64,000 nucleotides of DNA from Pseudoalteromonas luteoviolacea (lineage in GTDB: Bacteria; Pseudomonadota; Gammaproteobacteria; Enterobacterales; Alteromonadaceae), in assembly GCF_021654285.1 (NCBI RefSeq), contig NZ_JAKFZS010000007.1:62001-126000 (forward strand), written 5' to 3'. Below are positions 55,523 through 64,000 of the stretch, in pieces (the first letter of the stretch is position 1; every line of letters begins with the position of its first letter). The translations under genes and the position numbers were made by a program. The notes beneath the pieces were generated by a model. It did no database searches. It was given only the letters and a program-made list of their open reading frames with translations, and was not told the DNA's origin.

Positions 55523-55881
55523 AATCTGGTAGATAAAGTTTACTGCGAACATACTATACAGACACTCAACGACACATACATAATGAGCTATGAGTACACT
55601 ATTTTATAAGCCTAATATTTGAATCATAGCTTGCCCATACTTCATGTGACTTAGGCTTCAGCTAAACCTTGTTAATTTATGACCTCTAAACTCTACTGAC
55701 TTGATTTAGTTTTATTTATTAATAATTCCCGGTTGCAATGTTTTTGTTACCTACAAGAAAAAAGCCTTTTCTAGAGGCTATATACTGAGTAGGTATAGAG
55801 TGTAAATAGCGTTATTTTCTAAAAATTTTGCACGGTTTTATCGTCTTAACATTAATACTATTTAATAGCTTAGCAGGATAT
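55523..55881. other. Intergenic, no gene recognised
   Basis: About 360 AT-rich bases. The open frame leading into the methyltransferase extends back to a TTG at 55828 but without support. A weak stem AGCC...GGCT lies near 55770. I see nothing else. Confidence 0.4.
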
Positions 55882-56481
55882 ATGATTGCAGGTACACGTG
55901 GTTATGAGAGTGGCGTTCAATCTTTCGCGAAAGCGAGTTTTGGATTGAAGTTTGAAGATATTAACCAAGACTTTTTGTCACTTTTACCCGCCCTGGGTTC
56001 AAAAGTATTAGATGTGGGGTGTGGGGTAGGTCAAAACGCCGCAGCACTATGTGAGTTAGGTTATGAGGTGTGTGCGATAGAGCCGTTAACTGCTTTTTTA
56101 GATAAGGCGAAGGCTCGCTATACAGATCTGCCTATTGAGTGGCTAGCGGATAGTTTACCTGATTTAAAGCGACTTAATTCCGCTAAGCATGTCTTTGACT
56201 TTATATTACTAGATGGTGTTTGGCATCATTTGAGTTATCAAGAACGCAAGCAATGCCTTAACCGACTTTATGAATTATTGGCGCCAAGCGGTATTTGTGC
56301 GGTTTCCCTTAGGAATGGCCCCGCTGGATTGGGTACTCATGTTTTCCCTACTAGCAATGAAGAGCTTTTGAGCATGGCACTAGAGTGTGGCTTGGAAGTG
56401 GTTTTTCAAGTGGCAAATCAACCAAGCAAAATTCCCAATAAACATGATGTGACTTGGTCTCGCGTTGCACTAAGAAAATAG
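55882..56481 (+). CDS. Class I SAM-dependent methyltransferase
   Basis: A 199-residue methyltransferase. Motif I is VLDVGCGVGQNAAALCELGY with the acidic residue of AIEP after it, motif post-I; the LLDGVWHHL segment is motif IV; and the LLAPSGICAVSLRNG segment is motif VI. Substrate unknown, probably a small molecule. ATG 55882 is chosen because AGGA stands just upstream and the upstream extension reads like a hydrophobic accident. The 3' end overlaps the convergent AraC-type gene by 12 bases. Confidence 0.85.
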   Translation: MIAGTRGYESGVQSFAKASFGLKFEDINQDFLSLLPALGSKVLDVGCGVGQNAAALCELGYEVCAIEPLTAFLDKAKARYTDLPIEWLADSLPDLKRLNSAKHVFDFILLDGVWHHLSYQERKQCLNRLYELLAPSGICAVSLRNGPAGLGTHVFPTSNEELLSMALECGLEVVFQVANQPSKIPNKHDVTWSRVALRK

Positions 56482-57468
56482 TTTTTTTCGAACAATTTTG
56501 CGATAAGAACTTGGTGTTTGGTTCATTTGCTCTTTGAATGCTCGGGATAGCTGACTCTGTGAATTAAACCCAACGGTGAGTGCGATCTCTTGAATACTCA
56601 AGTTACTCGATGCTAAGAGTTCACAAGCTTGCTGAAGCCTGACCTCTTGCAAGTAAGCAATGGCAGTTTTTCCTGTGGCCATTTTAAAACGCCTATTGAA
56701 GCTGCGGTAGCTCATATTAAACTGCTGGGCCACTGCGGCGAGTGATTCAACGGAGCTGGCGTTGTTTTTTAGCCAAAATTGAATAGCTGCAATTTGCTCA
56801 TCGCTATACCTATCTACTGCCCCCTCCAAATAACGTTGTTCTTCATAGGGCTTTCTGATTTCATGAGAAAAGTTTTGCTGAACATGATTTGCAGCGTCCT
56901 TACCATAAAATTGACCTATTAAATGCACAATGACATCAGCAAGCGCATTGAGGCTTGCCACTGTGTAAAGCCTATCTGACTGTGTAATAAAGTAATCTGG
57001 TTTTAAGTCCACGTTTGGGTAGCTTTTCATAAACTGATTAGCATAGTGCCAGTGGGTCGTTGCAGAATGGCCATTTAAAACCCCGGACTCAGCTAAAAAG
57101 CACACACCCGTACCAACTCCGATAATGGTTGCACCTTGCTTTCTAGCACTGTCAATATTTTTAGCCAATAGCGGGTTGCGTTTTACAACTGGCCGAGGGT
57201 TGCGCCAAATACTTGGAACAATAATGTAATCATAGCCCTCTAGGGCACCAAAGTCAGATTGTACATCCATGGTCATGCCAATATTCGCTTTCACTGGACT
57301 ACCACTCTCACTTAGACAATGGATCTCCAGCGCTTGAAAATGCGCTTTGTTATGTCGCTTTGCATAAGCCTCTCCCGCTCTGAGCATTTCGATGGGCAGT
57401 GTGACGCTGGTGATCAATAATTGTTCGTATAACGTAAGGGCAATTCGTATTTTTTCCATAAAACTCAT
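56470..57468 (-). CDS. GlxA-type AraC regulator with DJ-1/PfpI domain
   Basis: A 332-residue regulator. Residues about 5-190 form a DJ-1/PfpI amidotransferase-like sensor with the elbow GVGTGVCFLAESG. Residues about 235-330 hold two AraC helix-turn-helices (VESLAAVAQQFNMSYRSFNR; LSIQEIALTVGFNSQSQLSR). Proteins of this kind respond to quaternary amines, arginine or other small molecules. A 21-base-spaced direct repeat lies directly upstream, so the regulator probably binds there to control the divergent ketoacyl synthase gene, itself or both. Confidence 0.93.
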   Translation of the reverse strand: MSFMEKIRIALTLYEQLLITSVTLPIEMLRAGEAYAKRHNKAHFQALEIHCLSESGSPVKANIGMTMDVQSDFGALEGYDYIIVPSIWRNPRPVVKRNPLLAKNIDSARKQGATIIGVGTGVCFLAESGVLNGHSATTHWHYANQFMKSYPNVDLKPDYFITQSDRLYTVASLNALADVIVHLIGQFYGKDAANHVQQNFSHEIRKPYEEQRYLEGAVDRYSDEQIAAIQFWLKNNASSVESLAAVAQQFNMSYRSFNRRFKMATGKTAIAYLQEVRLQQACELLASSNLSIQEIALTVGFNSQSQLSRAFKEQMNQTPSSYRKIVRKKLFS

Positions 57469-57482
57469 CAGATTTGCAAAAT

Positions 57483-57520
57483 GTGGCGAATATTGTCAAT
57501 TCAGTGGCGAATTTTGTAAA
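57483..57520 (+). promoter_or_regulatory. Direct-repeat operator for the GlxA-type regulator
   Basis: GTGGCGAATATTGTCAA (57483-57499) and GTGGCGAATTTTGTAAA (57504-57520) agree at 15 of 17 bases with a start-to-start distance of 21, two helical turns. This is the arrangement expected for an AraC-family dimer. It lies about 15 bases from the regulator start and 60 from the ketoacyl synthase start. Confidence 0.75.
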
Positions 57521-57579
57521 GTTATATTATCTACTTCATTCTAGAATTATTGCAACAAATAAGTATTAAAGAGTTAAGT

Positions 57580-59481
57580 ATGACAGCATTACCTATTATT
57601 GTCGGTATGGGTGGTATTAATGCCGCAGGTAGAACATCTTTTCACCAAGCATATCGCAGAATTGTGCTCGATAAATTAGATCAAAGCACCAGAGCTGATA
57701 CCTTTTTAGGTCTCGCAACGTTAATGAATTTGGTCTCTGTGGAAGGTGATAACCTCGTTACTCAAGATGGAGACGTTATCACTAAAGCGGATGTTGAGAG
57801 TAAAGTAGGTGGACAGGTCATTGCTGGTACTTTAATTCGTAAAATCGAAAAAAATCACTTTGATGTTGATGCAACACATTGGCAGCAAAAGCTGACAATT
57901 ACGGCTAATACCGAGCAAGGTATTCGTTTTACTTGTCGCAAAAGAGACTTACCAACGCCTGTACCAAGCAGTTGGTCAGTAGAAGAAGTGGATGCAAAAA
58001 CTGTTAACGTTCATGTTCCAGAGCAGCTTGAAGTAAAACACGACAGCCATAGAGATAACCCGATAAAAGCAGCGGGTCAGCTACCAACTGGTTTTGAGCC
58101 AGCAAAAATGTATAACAGCCGCTATCAGCCTAGAGGTTTGCAGGCAACCATCTTCGCAGCGACAGATGCAATAAAGTCAACTGGCCTAGATTGGGACAAT
58201 GTCATGTCTAGCGTTAAACCTGATGAAATTGGCACTTATTCGGCATCAGTTGCAGGCCAAATGGACAATGAAGGTTTGGGCGGTTTGGTGAGAAGTCGAT
58301 TAAGAGGCGATCGCGTAAGCACCAAGCAGTTAGCACTTGGTTTAAATACCATGTCAACGGATTTCATTAATGCATACGTAACGGGCAGTGTTGGAACGAC
58401 TTTTTCAACAGCTGGTGCATGTGCAACTTTCTTATACAACTTACGTGCAGCAGTCAATGACATCCAAGCTGGTCGTACACGAGTGGCTGTGGTTGCCAGT
58501 GTTGAATGTGCGTTAACGCCAGAAGTCATTGAAGGCTTTGGTAATATGGGCGCCCTTGCAAACGAAGAAGGGTTGAAAAAGCTAGACAATGCAGATGAGG
58601 CAGATCATCGCAGAACGAGCCGCCCATTTGGTGAAAACTGTGGTTTCACCATAGGAGAAGGTGCGCAGGTTGCTATTCTTATGGATGACAAACTTGCGTT
58701 AGAGCTAGGTGCAGAAGTGATGGGCTCTGTTGTTGATGTATTTGTAAATGCAGATGGCGTCAAAAAGTCAATTACAGCGCCTGGCCCAGGTAACTACATT
58801 ACCATGGCAAAATCTGTTGCGTTGGCACAAGAAATTGTTGGGCAAGAGTCATTACAAAAACGCAGCTTCATCTTGGCGCATGGCTCTAGTACACCGCAAA
58901 ACCGTGTAACTGAATCGGCTATCTATCACAAAGTCGCTGAAGCGTTTTCAATAAACGGTTGGAAGCTTGCAGCGCCAAAAGCCTATGTCGGTCATACAAT
59001 TGCACCTGCATCGGGCGATCAGTTAGCAATAGCCCTAGGCGTATTTAGTCACAATATTATGCCGGGTATTACAACAATTGATAAAGTCGCTGATGATGTA
59101 TTTGATGAACACTTGGATATCCGTAACTATCACTATGAGTGTGGAGATATGGATATTGCGTTTATCAACTCGAAAGGGTTTGGTGGTAATAATGCAACGG
59201 CTACTGTATTTTCACCAAAAGTGACTGCGCGCTTGTTGGCTAAACGTCACGGTGAGGCTATGGTAGCTGAATACCAGCAGAAGCTTGAAAAAACAACAGA
59301 GAATCAACTGGCGTATAAGCAAGCGGCTGATTTAGGTAATTATGAACTGATATATCGTTTTGGTAACGGTATGGTTGATGAGTCGCAGCTGACCATAGAT
59401 CAAAATGAGTTACACATACCTGGCTTTGATGAAGCGATTAAGCTTACAGGAAATAATCAGTACTCTGATCTGAGCAAATAG
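57580..59481 (+). CDS. Beta-ketoacyl synthase family protein, 633 aa
   Basis: A thiolase-fold condensing enzyme, larger than FabB/FabF (about 410). The active-site Cys is in TFSTAGACATFLYNL; the first catalytic His is in FILAHGSSTPQNRVTES and the second in YVGHTIAPASGDQLAIALG, so the Cys-His-His set is intact. GFGGNNATATVFSPK is the terminal glycine-rich strand. The N-terminal about 200 residues extend the family core. ATG 57580 is used (MTALPIIVGMGG). It probably condenses acyl units in a fatty-acid or polyketide-like pathway; the partner genes are not here. Divergent from the GlxA regulator. Confidence 0.85.
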   Translation: MTALPIIVGMGGINAAGRTSFHQAYRRIVLDKLDQSTRADTFLGLATLMNLVSVEGDNLVTQDGDVITKADVESKVGGQVIAGTLIRKIEKNHFDVDATHWQQKLTITANTEQGIRFTCRKRDLPTPVPSSWSVEEVDAKTVNVHVPEQLEVKHDSHRDNPIKAAGQLPTGFEPAKMYNSRYQPRGLQATIFAATDAIKSTGLDWDNVMSSVKPDEIGTYSASVAGQMDNEGLGGLVRSRLRGDRVSTKQLALGLNTMSTDFINAYVTGSVGTTFSTAGACATFLYNLRAAVNDIQAGRTRVAVVASVECALTPEVIEGFGNMGALANEEGLKKLDNADEADHRRTSRPFGENCGFTIGEGAQVAILMDDKLALELGAEVMGSVVDVFVNADGVKKSITAPGPGNYITMAKSVALAQEIVGQESLQKRSFILAHGSSTPQNRVTESAIYHKVAEAFSINGWKLAAPKAYVGHTIAPASGDQLAIALGVFSHNIMPGITTIDKVADDVFDEHLDIRNYHYECGDMDIAFINSKGFGGNNATATVFSPKVTARLLAKRHGEAMVAEYQQKLEKTTENQLAYKQAADLGNYELIYRFGNGMVDESQLTIDQNELHIPGFDEAIKLTGNNQYSDLSK

Positions 59482-59498
59482 AATTAATGTTAAGCAAC

Positions 59499-59527
59499 AA
59501 AGGCGCTAAGGAGTAGCGCCTTTTTTT
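59499..59527. terminator. Terminator between the ketoacyl synthase and fghA
   Basis: AAAGGCGCTA (59499-59508) pairs with TAGCGCCTTT (59514-59523), followed by a run of T on the plus strand. It serves the ketoacyl synthase gene and probably the convergent frmA-fghA operon. Confidence 0.93.
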
Positions 59528-59531
59528 GTTT

Positions 59532-60377
59532 TTACGCATTTAAATATTGAGCGTGAAACTCAATGTGCTGCTCGATAAAAGAGCTAATAAAGAAGTAACT
59601 ATGGTCGTATCCATCATGCAGCTGATAATCGACATCGTAGCCGATTGCCTTAGCTGCATTGAGTAAAGCGTCGGGCTTAAGCTGCTCTGTTAAAAATGTG
59701 TCATCACCACCTTGGTCTATTTTGATGGGGATCTTTCTCTCTATTTTGTGCTCTAACATCAGTTTGGTTGCATCGTATTGCGCCCAAAGAGACTTATCCT
59801 CACCCAAGTAACCTTTGAATGCTTTCACACCCCAGGGACAACCCATTGGGTTTGTGATTGGTGCAAACGCAGAAATACTTGCATATTGATGACTATTTTT
59901 AAGTCCGATAGTCAGTGCGCCGTGACCACCCATTGAATGTCCACTGATGGCTTTTTTATTCGAGACAGGAAAATTTGACTCGATCAGTTTAGGTAGTTCA
60001 ATTGTGATGTAGTCATACATTTTATAGTGAGCGGCGTAGGGCGCTTGAGTGGCATTTAAATAAAAGCCTGCACCGAGACCGAAGTCGTAGCTGCCATTAT
60101 CATCATCAGCAACATCTTCACCACGAGGACTGGTGTCTGGCGCGACAATGGCGACACCATGTTCACTTGCATACTTAAACACGCCTGCTTTTTGCATGAA
60201 ATTTTCATCGGTACAGGTGAGCCCTGAAAGCCAATAGAGTACAGGCAACTTATTATTTTTTGAGTCTGTTTTTGGCAAAAAAATGGCGAATGTCATTTCG
60301 CAGTTATTTGCTGCACTTTGGTGTTTGAAACGCTGATGTAAGCCGCCAAACACTTTATTTTCGCTGATTAATTCCAT
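59532..60377 (-). CDS. fghA: S-formylglutathione hydrolase
   Basis: A 281-residue esterase that hydrolyses S-formylglutathione to formate and glutathione, the second step of formaldehyde detoxification. The catalytic Ser is in ISGHSMGGHGALT; Asp is in IDQGGDDTFL and His in LHDGYDHSYFF. The early motif FLPKTDSKNNKLPVLYWLSG and LTCTDENFMQKAG are typical. It follows frmA by 78 bases in the same direction. Confidence 0.96.
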   Translation of the reverse strand: MELISENKVFGGLHQRFKHQSAANNCEMTFAIFLPKTDSKNNKLPVLYWLSGLTCTDENFMQKAGVFKYASEHGVAIVAPDTSPRGEDVADDDNGSYDFGLGAGFYLNATQAPYAAHYKMYDYITIELPKLIESNFPVSNKKAISGHSMGGHGALTIGLKNSHQYASISAFAPITNPMGCPWGVKAFKGYLGEDKSLWAQYDATKLMLEHKIERKIPIKIDQGGDDTFLTEQLKPDALLNAAKAIGYDVDYQLHDGYDHSYFFISSFIEQHIEFHAQYLNA

Positions 60378-60455
60378 ATATTTCGCAACTTAAAATTAAA
60401 TCCAAATTGTAAATGGTCAAAACGGTGAGACTGAGCTCACCGCTTAAGTAGTTAC

Positions 60456-61589
<1,134 letters not shown>

Positions 61590-61676
61590 CTATTTTTATA
61601 GAGAGACATAAGTATAACCTTTATTATAAATTTGATAATCTCGAAAATAATAAAAGACTTTTACGGATTTGTAATA

Positions 61677-62552
61677 ATGGATAGGTGGGTTGGCATAGAT
61701 GAATTTGTCGCAGTGGCGGTGTATGGTTCTTTTACCGGTGCAGCGGAGCAGTTAGATACTTCAGTAGCACAAGTGAGTAGGCGGGTTAAAACGCTTGAAG
61801 GTACACTCGGCTATCAGCTATTAAACCGAACAACAAGAAAACTCTCTTTAACAACTGAAGGGAACGTTTTTCTATCTCATGCAAAGCACCTACAGCACGC
61901 CCTTGATGATGCCACATCGGCCCTTAGACAAAGAGATAGCCAGCCGGCTGGTAAAATAAAAATGACAGCGCCTGTGATGTACGGCGAGCAATACATTATG
62001 CCACTGGTGAATGAATTTATGACCTTGTATCCGAATATACAAATCGATATGGAGCTTAATAACAACAAACTTGATTTGATAGAGCAGGGGTTTGACTTTG
62101 CGATTCGCTTAGGCAACTTAAAAGACTCGTCGATGAGGGCAAGGTTGTTGTCTCATCGCCAAACATTCGTGTGTGGCTCGCCCGCATATTTAGCCAAGTC
62201 GACACCCATAAAGTGCATTGAAGACTTAGAGCAACATGTTTGCTTGGTGGGCCAATCGAGTGTGTGGCGCTTTTTAGATAATGGCAAAGAGCATCAAATG
62301 AATGTTAAAGGCCGTCTGCGTTGCAATAGTGGTTGGGCGCTGGTGGATGCCGCGAGACAAGGATTGGGGCTGGCGCAATTACCTCATTATTACTTAATGG
62401 AAGCGATAGAGAAGGGAGAGCTCGTTGAAGTGTTAAATACGTATAGACCAGAGTCTGAAGGTATCTGGGCGGTTTACCCGCCCAGACGATATTTTCCCAC
62501 TTCGGTAAGAGAGTTACTAGAGTTTATTGCCAAAGGCTTAAAAACACCTTAG
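61677..62552 (+). CDS. LysR-family regulator divergent from frmA-fghA
   Basis: A 291-residue LysR protein: helix-turn-helix at about 5-63 (GIDEFVAVAVYGSFTGAAEQ, VAQVSRRVKTLEGTLGYQLL), then an effector domain with MTAPVMYGEQYIMPL and DFAIRLGNLKDSSM. I begin at ATG 61677 (MDRWVGIDEF); the open frame continues upstream through hydrophobic residues with no ribosome site. Divergence from frmA is the usual arrangement for the regulator of this operon in marine gammaproteobacteria. Its 3' end overlaps the convergent SulP gene by four bases. Confidence 0.93.
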   Translation: MDRWVGIDEFVAVAVYGSFTGAAEQLDTSVAQVSRRVKTLEGTLGYQLLNRTTRKLSLTTEGNVFLSHAKHLQHALDDATSALRQRDSQPAGKIKMTAPVMYGEQYIMPLVNEFMTLYPNIQIDMELNNNKLDLIEQGFDFAIRLGNLKDSSMRARLLSHRQTFVCGSPAYLAKSTPIKCIEDLEQHVCLVGQSSVWRFLDNGKEHQMNVKGRLRCNSGWALVDAARQGLGLAQLPHYYLMEAIEKGELVEVLNTYRPESEGIWAVYPPRRYFPTSVRELLEFIAKGLKTP

Positions 62553-64000
62553 TCCTCAGTGCTTGTTGTAAGTGACATGGCCTCTAATGCTTTATTGAGG
62601 GCCGCTTCACGACTTTGACAAAATGCATCAGTCCCCAGTTTTTCACGAATGTTGATTTTGTTAAGCTTCTCACTGGTCTCTTGGTTCGGTGAGTAGATAA
62701 AAACTTGAACATTGGCATCGATTGCGTCTGTGATGGCGTTTTCGATGGCTAAACTCACTGTGACATCTAACATGGCCACATCACTTAAATCTAAGACCAT
62801 GGTCTTGTATTCGCTGATATACCTGTGTTGGCGTGCAATGGCTTTAGAGACACTGAAAATCATTGGCCCAGACAAGTAAAAGAATAGCAATTTACCTTGT
62901 GCTTGCTCTAATAATGCCTTTTCATGACTGCTCAATGGCACATCTTCGTCAGTGTCATTGTCACTAATTGCTTTTACATGTTGCTCTTGTACTCGGCTTA
63001 AGCGCTCAATCACCATGATGTTTGAAATAAACACACCTAGGCCGACTGCAACGATTAAATCAACAAATACAGTGAGTAACATCACGCCATACATAATAGC
63101 CATTTGGCTGATACTCAATTTGTGCGCGCGTTGGATAAAGCTCCAATCAAGTATGTTGTAGCCCACATAAACGGCAATACCGGCAAGCACAGCCATAGGA
63201 ATAGGTTCTGTTAATCCTCCTGCAACAAAGACAACAGCCATTAATATGAGTGCACGAATAATCCCCGCAAGCGGTGAACGTGCGCCGACTTGAATATTAA
63301 CAACGGTCCCCATGGTCGCACCTGCACCTGGTAGGGCACCACACAAACCTGAAATCATATTTGCAATGCCTTGTCCGCGAAGCTCTTTGTCAGAGTCGTG
63401 TTCAGTACGAGTTAAACTGTCACCAATCACTGCGGTAAGTAATGTATCGATACATCCCAAGGTGCCTAATACAAGGGCATCAATCACCATGGAAGTAAAC
63501 TGCTCGGCAGTAAATGTAGGCCAGACAATAGAAGGCAGCCCGCTGGGTATCTCACCAATTCGATTGATACTATCGTTATCAAACAAGACAATAGAGACCA
63601 AGGTAACCGCGACTAAGGCGACTAACTGAGCGGGTACATATTGGCGATACTTTTGCGGTAAATAAAATAAGATACCCAGTGTCAATATGCCTAAAAACAG
63701 CTCTGCAACATGTAGGTCTAGAAGTAAGCTGGGTAGCGCTCCAAGCGTTCCTAACACTCCTCCAGCTGGAGCTTGATGACCTAATAAAGGTGCCAACTGC
63801 AGGATTATGAGTATGACGCCAATACCTGACATAAAGCCTGATATCACGCTATATGGCATTAGCGTTACATATTTACCGAGCTTTAATGTACCAAGAAGTA
63901 TTTGAAAAGCCCCGGCCATCATCACAACGGTGAAGCCCATTGCTAATCCATTTTCGGGGTACTGTGCCATCATAGTGGTCAGAACAGCGGTCATAATAAC
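62549..64000 (-). CDS. SulP-family anion transporter with STAS domain (partial, N-terminus beyond right edge)
   Basis: The C-terminal 484 residues of a SulP transporter (sulfate, bicarbonate or dicarboxylate in this family). Helices include VISGFMSGIGVILIILQLAP and DALVLGTLGCIDTLLTAVIG, followed by the GLCGALPGAGATMGTVVNIQ element. The C-terminal STAS domain (about 345-470 of the visible part) has VLDLSDVAMLDVTVSLAIE. The frame remains open to base 64000, and about 90 residues with the first helices are missing. No carbonic anhydrase gene adjoins it, so the ion cannot be guessed. Confidence 0.9.
   Translation of the reverse strand, partial: VIMTAVLTTMMAQYPENGLAMGFTVVMMAGAFQILLGTLKLGKYVTLMPYSVISGFMSGIGVILIILQLAPLLGHQAPAGGVLGTLGALPSLLLDLHVAELFLGILTLGILFYLPQKYRQYVPAQLVALVAVTLVSIVLFDNDSINRIGEIPSGLPSIVWPTFTAEQFTSMVIDALVLGTLGCIDTLLTAVIGDSLTRTEHDSDKELRGQGIANMISGLCGALPGAGATMGTVVNIQVGARSPLAGIIRALILMAVVFVAGGLTEPIPMAVLAGIAVYVGYNILDWSFIQRAHKLSISQMAIMYGVMLLTVFVDLIVAVGLGVFISNIMVIERLSRVQEQHVKAISDNDTDEDVPLSSHEKALLEQAQGKLLFFYLSGPMIFSVSKAIARQHRYISEYKTMVLDLSDVAMLDVTVSLAIENAITDAIDANVQVFIYSPNQETSEKLNKINIREKLGTDAFCQSREAALNKALEAMSLTTSTED

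Overview
The window looks like a chromosomal segment from a marine gammaproteobacterium of the order Alteromonadales, most likely Pseudoalteromonas or a close relative. The reasons are the close resemblance of SbcB, CarA, CarB, GreA, UspE and FNR to enteric homologues, a complete cbb3 oxidase locus next to fnr-uspE, a DUF3450/ExbB/ExbB/ExbD/TonB/TPR operon of the kind seen in marine gammaproteobacteria, and a moderate-to-low GC content (judged by eye, not computed). This is inference; no taxonomic marker such as 16S rRNA is present. I see no rRNA, tRNA, CRISPR array or intact insertion sequence.

Layout. 1-4.8 kb: the 5' part of sbcB, then an AT-rich accessory patch with a membrane-anchored hypothetical protein and an Nmad2-like protein, a secreted alpha/beta hydrolase and a DUF2799 lipoprotein. 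4.8-9.7 kb: a TonB2-type energy-transduction operon. 10-14 kb: a TonB-dependent receptor, a LysR regulator and a divergent cupin protein. 14.2-16.3 kb: a chemoreceptor. 16.4-25.1 kb: a five-gene operon for a thiazole/oxazole-modified microcin (TOMM) type RiPP. In transcription order it encodes a giant kinase/cyclase-like/ATPase/TPR protein, a phytanoyl-CoA-dioxygenase-like oxygenase, the probable precursor, an amidohydrolase and an RRE-YcaO cyclodehydratase. This is the most unusual system in the window.

25.7-28.6 kb: an acidic coiled-coil protein, then a Tsx-like outer-membrane channel downstream of an NhaC-family transporter (probable methionine transporter MetT) that has a MetJ-box-like operator. 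28.9-34.9 kb: core genes dapB, carA, carB and greA, with an attenuator-like hairpin just before carA. 35-38 kb: a PAS/sigma-54 activator with a paired palindromic operator and a sigma-54 promoter that drives ccoG. 38.1-47.4 kb: uspE, fnr, a TauE/SafE-like protein, ccoS, ccoI, ccoH and ccoPQON, which together supply high-affinity respiration, its copper loading and its oxygen sensing. 47.8-54.7 kb: lipoproteins and a predicted beta-barrel, two of the lipoproteins sharing an EF-hand-bearing module. 54.7-64 kb: a Gre-like factor, a small membrane protein, a methyltransferase, a GlxA-type regulator with a direct-repeat operator divergent from a ketoacyl synthase, the glutathione-dependent formaldehyde detoxification pair (fghA, frmA) with a divergent LysR regulator, and a partial SulP transporter.

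Several start codons were moved from the longest open frame on ribosome-binding-site and homology grounds, notably UUG for carA and GTG for the 1022-residue lipoprotein. Family names come from recognition of motifs and memory of the families; no database search was run.
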